DNA of 10,221 nucleotides from Chloroflexia bacterium. Its GTDB lineage: Bacteria > Chloroflexota > Chloroflexia > Thermomicrobiales > UBA6265. Below are positions 5,875 through 10,221 of the stretch, piece by piece. The number at the start of each line of letters is the position of its first letter. The first letter of the stretch is position 1. Location of the stretch: contig JACCUV010000352.1 of assembly GCA_013698495.1 (NCBI GenBank), positions 1 to 10,221 of the forward strand, written 5' to 3'. The notes below the pieces were generated by a model that ran no database searches, was not told where the DNA came from, and saw only the letters and a program-made list of their open reading frames with translations. The position numbers and the translations under genes are program-made.

Positions 5875-6692
5875 CGCCGGTCCAGAACCAGGCTCGTGAC
5901 CGGAATCGAGGCCACGGTTACCGTTTCACCGAGCAGCAGTTGCGCCACCGGTTCGACCTCGGCGACCGAAGCGCTGGTCATCAACGCCAGGTTTCCGACA
6001 CCGAGATCCGTGGTCAACAATCCTGACTCGTTGAGAACATGGCGGGTGCGGAGCGCTATCGCCAGACCGCTGTCGATCACAGGCACATCCGATCCCATGT
6101 AGGCTTCGATCTCGGTGCGCAGGAATGGATAGTGGGTGCAGCCCAATACGATCACATCGACACCGGCTTCAATCATCGGGTCGAGCAGCGGACTCAATGC
6201 CTCTTTGACTCTGGTTCCTGTCAACTCACCAGCTTCCACCAGCTCCACCAGGCCCGACGCCGCCACGGTGTGCACTTCAATACCACCCGCATGCGTTTCG
6301 ATCAGCCAGCGCATTCGCTCACCGGCGACTGTGCGCGGTGTCGCCAGCACACCCACTTTTCCGCTTCGGGTGAGTTTCACGGCCGGTTTGACAGCGGGCT
6401 CCAATCCGATGATGTCAATGCTGGGGAAGTGCCCGCGAAGGTCGTCGATCGCCATCGCGCTTGCAGTGTTGCACGCAACAACAACCACCTTGGCCCCGCA
6501 ATCGATCAGGAAATGCGCAATCAGGCGGGATCGGTGCTGGATTTCAGCCTGGCTCCGCAACCCGTACGGGCAATACGCATTGTCGGCGTAGTACAACACA
6601 TCTTCATGCGGCAGCAACGCGCGCATCTGGCTCAAGACGCTGAGACCGCCCATACCAGAGTCGAAAACGCCGATTGGTTGGTTGCAAGTCAT
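5871..6692 (-). CDS. murI: Glutamate racemase
   Basis: A 273-residue cofactor-independent racemase that converts L-glutamate to D-glutamate for peptidoglycan precursors in the cytosol. The length is normal. Diagnostic motifs are all present: IGVFDSGMGGLSVL (Asp11, Ser12), YYADNAYCPYG, VVVACNTAS with the first catalytic cysteine Cys74, a Glu-rich VELVEAGEL region (Glu153), and VLGCTHYPFL with the second catalytic cysteine Cys185 followed by His187. The ATG at 6692 gives the expected N-terminus right before the FDSGMGG loop, but there is no Shine-Dalgarno sequence upstream on the minus strand, so initiation may be weak or coupled to upstream translation. The 2H phosphoesterase gene ends 85 bp upstream on the same strand. 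The stop codon overlaps the start of the Gfo/Idh/MocA pseudogene. The assignment is very secure. Confidence 0.96.
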   Translation of the reverse strand: MTCNQPIGVFDSGMGGLSVLSQMRALLPHEDVLYYADNAYCPYGLRSQAEIQHRSRLIAHFLIDCGAKVVVVACNTASAMAIDDLRGHFPSIDIIGLEPAVKPAVKLTRSGKVGVLATPRTVAGERMRWLIETHAGGIEVHTVAASGLVELVEAGELTGTRVKEALSPLLDPMIEAGVDVIVLGCTHYPFLRTEIEAYMGSDVPVIDSGLAIALRTRHVLNESGLLTTDLGVGNLALMTSASVAEVEPVAQLLLGETVTVASIPVTSLVLDRR

Positions 6693-6777
6693 TGGAGAGG
6701 TCGCCGACTATCAGAAATGCATGTGCCGATTCGGTAACGGGGCAAGCATACGATGCCCCGCGCAATCCGTCCCGCGC

Positions 6778-7440
6778 TCAGGCGCCCAAACGCCACGAAT
6801 GCAGTAGTCGCCAGGTCATCGATTCCCACCACGCGCCGCCCCAGTCATCGCTCTGGAAGGCGTAGAGATGAAAATACTCAGCCAGGAATTCAGGTGGGCC
6901 GATCGGACTTGCCGATTCGGCAAACGCCAGCACTTCGTCGAACAGGAAATCGGGGATATCCGCCATGGCCAGCGTCAGGTGCGCCCAGAAGTGTGGACCC
7001 GCCCAATCCTTGAAGGCGAACTCGCAGTCAGGATGGACCATTGGCATAAGCGACGCGTGGGCCGCTTCGTGCAGTCCCTGCATCGCGACATTCGGCGAGC
7101 CATCGGCATTGTGCTGAACATCGAGATACACGCCGGTACGTTTGTGTGGTTTCGGACCGGTGTTGGTGACAACGAACGATCGGCGGCCAGCAACGGACCG
7201 GTCGATCGCGTCCTTGATCCGCTCAATCGACGCTTCTGAGCGAAAGAAACTCATGATCGTGGCGTGCGGCATGAACTTGCCGCCGGCTTCCAATCCGAAC
7301 TGCCGTCGCAGGATGTCGTGCATTTCACACTGTGCGCGGCTCATCGCGTACGACGGACGCAGGTAGAAGCCGTATCGAACTCGCGGATTCGCTTTCTTCT
7401 TCATGATGTCCAACGATTTCGCTCCCACTTGCCGCCGCAT
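6778..7440 (-). CDS. 2H phosphoesterase superfamily protein, 2'-5' RNA ligase (LigT)-like
   Basis: A 220-residue protein carrying the two signature tetrapeptides of 2H phosphoesterases: PHATIM (His59-x-Thr61) and AHLTLA (His154-x-Thr156), numbered from ATG 7440. Each pair lines a symmetric active site that acts on 2',5' or cyclic phosphodiester bonds in RNA or nucleotides. The strand RYGFYLRP near residue 22 matches the first beta strand of the fold. The true substrate cannot be told from sequence. Start: ATG 7440-7438 shares its A with the TGA stop of the amidohydrolase gene (7442-7440), a TGATG arrangement typical of translational coupling; no separate ribosome site is visible. An internal ATG at 7404 (MKKKANPRVRYG) is an alternative. 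The C-terminal third is rich in Trp and Phe (WGGAWWESMTWRLLHSW). Confidence 0.82.
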   Translation of the reverse strand: MRRQVGAKSLDIMKKKANPRVRYGFYLRPSYAMSRAQCEMHDILRRQFGLEAGGKFMPHATIMSFFRSEASIERIKDAIDRSVAGRRSFVVTNTGPKPHKRTGVYLDVQHNADGSPNVAMQGLHEAAHASLMPMVHPDCEFAFKDWAGPHFWAHLTLAMADIPDFLFDEVLAFAESASPIGPPEFLAEYFHLYAFQSDDWGGAWWESMTWRLLHSWRLGA

Positions 7441-8696
7441 CAACTCAACGATTGCCGGGCGCGGACGCCAATCGCTGCCGCGGAACGTTGCTGCTGTGGG
7501 ACTTTCGCCCAGAAGTGCAGCTCCCGTTCGGGAACCTCCGCCAGCTCCACCCCATCGACCATCGTCAGCGTGTTGACGAGCATCCGATCACCCTGACGCT
7601 CTTGCATCCCGATGTCGTAGAACCAGTAGTCACCGGTCTCGATCCGGAACAGCGCAATGTCGGCTGGTGCGCCCGGCGCGAGTGTTCCCAGTTCACTCAA
7701 TCGAACCGCTTTGGCAGCGTTGACCGTGGCGCACGCGATCACTTGTTCCAGGCTCATCCCCAGGTTGAGGAACTTCGAGAGGGTTGTCGGCAGATCGAAC
7801 ATCGGCCCCTGGATCGCAAGTTGATGAATGTCGCTCGAAATCACATCAGGGACGATCCCGTCGGCAAGCATGGCCTCCGCGGTCGCATAGGCGAAGGACC
7901 CGGCGCCGTGCCCGACATCGAGCACGACTCCCGCCTCGTGCAGACGACGCAGGTCCTGACGCACGTGGCCATCGTCGCCCAGCACACGCATGTCGCCACC
8001 AGTGCAACAATGCGTGAGGATATCGCCCGGACGCAGCAACTTGAGGACTTCGTCGATTGTCGGCGGACCGTTTCCGATGTGGGTCATCAGCGGCAAGCCG
8101 ACGCGGTCGGCCAGTTCCCGCGCCTTTTCGAGCGGCGTAATGCCCACGCCGCGCGTCGTGTTGCAGTCGATCCTGGCCTTGATGCCGAGCACGATATCCC
8201 GGTTTCGCTCGACAACCTCGGCGGCGAGATCGATGTTCCAGTAGTCGGGGTTGGCAAGTTCCCACGTCGGCGCGATCAGGCCGATCGATGACAGGTTGAG
8301 CAGGGCAAAGATTCGCGCGCGACTCGGGTTGACGATGTACTCGCGAAACCCGGGGAAACTGTAGGCTCCCGCGCTCCCAACATCGAGCCAGGTGGTCACC
8401 CCCGTGCGGGCCGCGACGGGATCGGCTTCGATTCCCCAATAGGTAGCGCCCCAGTAGACGTGGGTGTGGAGGTCGACGAGGCCGGGAGTCACGATCTGAC
8501 CGGTGGCGTCGATCACGCGTCTGGCTCGTTCGGTTGGAATCGCGGCCTCGACAGCAGCAATCCGGCCATCCTTGACTGCGATGTCGAAGGCGCCGATAGT
8601 GCCGGTTCCGGGATCGATCACCTCGCCACCGACGATCACGACGTCGTATTCCGGAAGCGCCGGATCCGTTTGGCCGCCTGTTTTGAGGTCATTCAC
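7440..8696 (-). CDS. Amidohydrolase-superfamily metallohydrolase (amidohydrolase/deacetylase family)
   Basis: A 418-residue TIM-barrel metallohydrolase of the dihydroorotase/deacetylase-like branch. After an N-terminal beta-sandwich strand (VVIVGGEVIDPGTG) come VDLHTHVYWG (metal ligands His77, His79), GIKARID with the likely carboxylated bridging Lys173, MTHIGN (His206), THCCTGGD (His229), and ISSDIH with the catalytic Asp289. These form a binuclear metal site that hydrolyses amide or ester bonds; the exact substrate is not predictable. The C-terminal LAPGAPADIALFR returns to the beta-sandwich. The start is GTG 8696, because AGGAG on the minus strand (8707-8711) precedes it at 10 nt and the family starts there. 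The frame is open further up to ATGs at 8786/8780, but these lack ribosome sites and add unlike sequence. It lies downstream of the ABC ATPase gene and is coupled to the 2H phosphoesterase. Confidence 0.88.
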   Translation of the reverse strand: MNDLKTGGQTDPALPEYDVVIVGGEVIDPGTGTIGAFDIAVKDGRIAAVEAAIPTERARRVIDATGQIVTPGLVDLHTHVYWGATYWGIEADPVAARTGVTTWLDVGSAGAYSFPGFREYIVNPSRARIFALLNLSSIGLIAPTWELANPDYWNIDLAAEVVERNRDIVLGIKARIDCNTTRGVGITPLEKARELADRVGLPLMTHIGNGPPTIDEVLKLLRPGDILTHCCTGGDMRVLGDDGHVRQDLRRLHEAGVVLDVGHGAGSFAYATAEAMLADGIVPDVISSDIHQLAIQGPMFDLPTTLSKFLNLGMSLEQVIACATVNAAKAVRLSELGTLAPGAPADIALFRIETGDYWFYDIGMQERQGDRMLVNTLTMVDGVELAEVPERELHFWAKVPQQQRSAAAIGVRARQSLS

Positions 8697-8805
8697 GGTT
8701 TCGGATCTCCTGATTGCGAGAACAACTGGTTCCTTGTCCCGGCAGTCTATCCAATCGTCGCCGAATTCGCGATAGCCCATGGACACGTGGCCGGCTGTCG
8801 TTCAC

Positions 8806-9624
8806 TCATCCGACACCGGCATCGTCGTGGTGGCTGACGGTCCAACCGGCGGAAGCGCGGGCCGTCCAGCGGCCGTCGAAAGCGTGAACGTCGATCGGGA
8901 AGCCATAGCACTCGGATATGAGGTCGCTGGTCAGCAGTTCGCCTACCGGCCCCATCGCCAGAATCCGACCTTCCCGGAGCAGGAGGACATGGCTAACGCT
9001 CAGGGGCAAGTCTTCAAGGTGGTGCGACACCATCACAGTTGGCAGGTGAGGATGTTCAACAGCCATCGCGTCGAGCGATGTGAGCAGCGCCTCGCGCGCC
9101 GGGAAGTCGAGGCCGGTGGCCGGCTCGTCGAGCAGGAGCAGTTCGGGGGAAGAAATCAGCGCTCTGGCGATACGAATGCGTTGCCGTTCGCCATGCGAAA
9201 GCGTCTTCAACTCACGCTGGGCGTATTCGTGGCAACCGACGAGGTCGAGCAGCGCTTCCGCTCGGGTGTACTCAGGCTGGCCCCAATCTTCCCACCGCGG
9301 CCAGACCGTGTTCTTGAGGCCGGTCAGGACCAGTTCGCGAGCAGTGAGCCAGTCGAGGGCGCGCGCCGAGGGATCGACGCGTCCGATACGTGTCCGCAGA
9401 GTGCGCATGTCGGTATGACCGACGCGCTCACCGAGCAACTCGACCGTGCCGCTGCTTGGATGGCGATCGGCCGCAACAACGGACAGCAATGTGGTTTTCC
9501 CGGCGCCATTCGGACCGAGCACCACCCAATGTTCACCTGATCGCACCTGCCAGTCGATCGCACTGAGGATCGGTGTTTTCTCGGGAGTCCAGATTGACAC
9601 CGCATTGAGGTCGACGACCGCCAT
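8806..9624 (-). CDS. ABC transporter ATP-binding protein, stand-alone single-domain ATPase
   Basis: A 272-residue ABC ATPase. Visible motifs from the ATG at 9624: Walker A GPNGAGKTT (37-45), signature LSHGERQR (142-149), Walker B ELLLLDEPATGLD (Asp166, Glu167) and the H-loop VSHH (His201). The Q-loop region reads RIGRVDPSARALD, where the usual Gln is not evident. Sequence style (GEHWVVLGPNGAGKTTLLSV and SHHLEDLPLSVSHVLLL) resembles the ModF/YlmA-type stand-alone ATPases. No permease or binding protein is encoded beside it on this strand, so the transported substrate, if any, is unknown. The start at ATG 9624 is preferred to GTG 9636: a GAGGGG stretch lies about 11 nt upstream of the ATG, whereas for GTG it would be directly abutting. 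This is the first gene of the minus-strand run ending in murI. Confidence 0.9.
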   Translation of the reverse strand: MAVVDLNAVSIWTPEKTPILSAIDWQVRSGEHWVVLGPNGAGKTTLLSVVAADRHPSSGTVELLGERVGHTDMRTLRTRIGRVDPSARALDWLTARELVLTGLKNTVWPRWEDWGQPEYTRAEALLDLVGCHEYAQRELKTLSHGERQRIRIARALISSPELLLLDEPATGLDFPAREALLTSLDAMAVEHPHLPTVMVSHHLEDLPLSVSHVLLLREGRILAMGPVGELLTSDLISECYGFPIDVHAFDGRWTARASAGWTVSHHDDAGVG

Positions 9625-9786
9625 GAACCTGCTCACCCCTCATACAGTGGTAATCCTGAGTTCCACCGGCCGACTGTGGCGCCTGAGCAGCCTATCGACT
9701 GCGCACGTCTTGTGCAAGGGACGCCTTCGCCGTCGCCCCAAATCACGTAATTCGCAGGCCGGGCGCGCGTTCATGAGTTTCACCTA

Positions 9787-9816
9787 TTGACACGCCTGAC
9801 CCGAAAGGGCTACTTT
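9787..9816 (+). promoter_or_regulatory. Sigma-70-type promoter for the Tat-signal protein gene
   Basis: The -35 hexamer TTGACA (9787-9792) is a perfect consensus match. The -10 hexamer TACTTT (9811-9816) follows at 18-bp spacing. Transcription would start near 9824 and give a leader of about 230 nt. It is the best promoter I see in the window. Activity is inferred from sequence only. Confidence 0.6.
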
Positions 9817-10038
9817 TCCACTCACGTCAAAAAAACACGGTGGCGGCCCCCGCCTGCCCACCCGGCTCGTCGAGTGCAGCCAACGAGGAATGGGACCCAA
9901 TCATGTCGCAATTGAGAGTGACAAGGAGGATCCAGACGCGGTGCAGCCAGGCAGAGACGTGTGCCTGGTGTGCGTGCAAAGTGGGCTGACGGCTTTTCGC
10001 TTCTATCACGCTGCCGCTTCGCAATCCGCGAATCGGTC

Positions 10039-10044
10039 AGGAGG
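10039..10044 (+). promoter_or_regulatory. Ribosome binding site of the Tat-signal protein gene
   Basis: A perfect AGGAGG lies 9 nt before the ATG at 10054 and fixes that start. It falls within the possible 38-codon leader frame, so leader translation would pass over it. Confidence 0.75.
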
Positions 10045-10053
10045 ACACAAGGC

Positions 10054-10221
10054 ATGACGCAGAAGGACAAGTTCGCGACATTCGTGACCACGACCGCCGG
10101 CAAGCACGTGACGCGCCGCTCGCTCGTCAAGGGCGCCGCGGGCTCCGGCGCGGCCGCGGCAGCCTCAACCGTCTTTTCAGTGCCGATGATCAACGCCCAG
10201 GAAAAGGGCACGGTCACATTC
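10054..10221 (+). CDS. Tat-exported protein, probably an ABC transporter substrate-binding protein; 3' truncated by window edge
   Basis: Only the first 56 residues are in the window. They form a clear twin-arginine signal: TRRSLVKGAAG (Arg21, Arg22, with the following hydrophobic residue and Lys), then a weakly hydrophobic Ala-rich stretch, and a likely signal-peptidase site after PMINA (Ala48). The mature start (QEKGTVTF) resembles the first beta strand of extracellular solute-binding proteins, which in Chloroflexota are often Tat-exported as folded proteins. The substrate-binding role is inference from that strand only. The ATG at 10054 is fixed by AGGAGG 9 nt upstream. It is transcribed divergently from the ABC ATPase gene, which does not prove they belong to the same transporter. 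Any permease genes would be to the right of the window. Confidence 0.75.
   Translation, partial: MTQKDKFATFVTTTAGKHVTRRSLVKGAAGSGAAAAASTVFSVPMINAQEKGTVTF

Larger units (their letters stand above)
9637..10053. other. Divergent intergenic region and long 5' leader of the Tat-protein gene
   Basis: About 400 bp separate the ABC ATPase from the Tat-signal gene. The left part (9637-9786) holds only weak minus-strand promoter candidates (TTGCAC at 9712-9717 and TAGGCT at 9689-9694, read on the minus strand, 17-bp spacing). A strong plus-strand promoter is at 9787-9816. After it comes a run of seven A residues and a GC-rich hairpin (GGTGG 9839-9843 with CCACC 9858-9862). A strong ribosome site AAGGAGGA (9923-9930) precedes a 38-codon frame that overlaps the next gene's start (9941-10057). 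No riboswitch class is recognised. Confidence 0.5.

Noticed and set aside
5536..6102. 188-codon plus-strand frame across the pseudogene and the murI end
   Set aside because: About half is antisense to murI and the rest to the Gfo/Idh/MocA remnant. The AGGAGG-like site at 5580-5585 precedes only a TTG, and the protein has no family features.
6039..6737. 232-codon plus-strand frame opposite murI
   Set aside because: Antisense to a certain murI and rich in His/Gln/Arg without family resemblance.
7452..8291. 279-codon plus-strand frame opposite the amidohydrolase
   Set aside because: Shadow frame created by the codon bias of the real minus-strand gene; no start signal or motif.
8697..8786. N-terminal extension of the amidohydrolase to ATG 8786
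   Set aside because: No ribosome site upstream, sequence unlike the family, and a clear AGGAG exists for GTG 8696.
9640..9774. 44-codon minus-strand frame just upstream of the ABC ATPase, with an AGGTGA site
   Set aside because: Strongly Arg-rich composition (a run of five Arg) is typical of chance frames in GC-rich DNA; there is no other support.
9903..9989. 28-codon plus-strand frame with a CxxCxC pattern in the Tat-gene leader
   Set aside because: Only a weak, distant GAGGAA ribosome site. It overlaps the better-supported GTG frame and is too short to distinguish from chance.
9822..10217. 131-codon minus-strand frame over the leader and Tat-signal gene
   Set aside because: Antisense to a clear Tat signal sequence with a consensus ribosome site; composition is not protein-like.
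1..10221. CRISPR arrays, tRNA or rRNA genes, insertion sequences and phage or defence genes
   Set aside because: No regularly spaced repeats, no tRNA T-arm-like GTTCGA context with a cloverleaf, and no transposase, integrase or defence-type protein motifs were found on either strand.

Overview
The window is high-G+C bacterial chromosome, densely packed with genes on both strands. It starts inside one gene and ends inside another. I see no plasmid, phage, insertion sequence, CRISPR, rRNA or tRNA feature. The gene set fits a Chloroflexota-type genome (Thermomicrobia or relatives): split glycine dehydrogenase subunit GcvPB, a long-tailed thioredoxin-fold 2Fe-2S ferredoxin, a Tat-exported protein that looks like an ABC substrate-binding protein, an AHIHTPG-type Gfo/Idh/MocA remnant, and interspersed GATTCTTC-type intergenic repeats. 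That placement is inference from gene families, not a database result.

Left part, plus strand (1-2194): the C-terminal end of a probable MA-family metallopeptidase; a 170-residue 2Fe-2S ferredoxin; a 295-bp spacer with a degraded inverted-repeat element; and a multi-spanning PAP2/AUR1-like membrane phosphatase or phosphotransferase. The last gene overlaps tail to tail with a minus-strand pair (2176-3553). That pair is an unrecognised soluble protein, translationally coupled to an upstream unrecognised single-span membrane protein.

Middle (3554-5278): a divergent spacer, then gcvPB, the PLP-binding subunit of glycine decarboxylase. No gcvT, gcvH or gcvPA is in view and I see no glycine riboswitch.

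Right part, minus strand: a co-directional run read from 9624 down to 5871. It encodes a stand-alone ABC ATPase, an amidohydrolase-superfamily metallohydrolase, a 2H phosphoesterase (2'-5' RNA ligase-like) whose start overlaps the hydrolase stop, and glutamate racemase murI. The murI stop overlaps (ATGA) the start of a dead Gfo/Idh/MocA oxidoreductase gene that has a stop at codon 16 and is truncated. The following spacer up to gcvPB holds a second inverted-repeat element and a cluster of hairpins. A good sigma-70-type promoter at 9787-9816 then drives, in the plus direction, a long leader and a Tat-signal protein cut off by the window edge.

Most of the window is ordinary housekeeping and accessory metabolism: cell-wall precursor (D-Glu), one-carbon/glycine metabolism, lipid phosphate handling and transport. 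I found no convincing new multi-gene system. The most useful unexpected items are the Gfo/Idh/MocA pseudogene, the structured intergenic region beside it, the non-canonical cysteine spacing of the ferredoxin, the coupled unknown gene pair at 2176-3553, and a possible leader ORF coupled to the Tat-protein gene.
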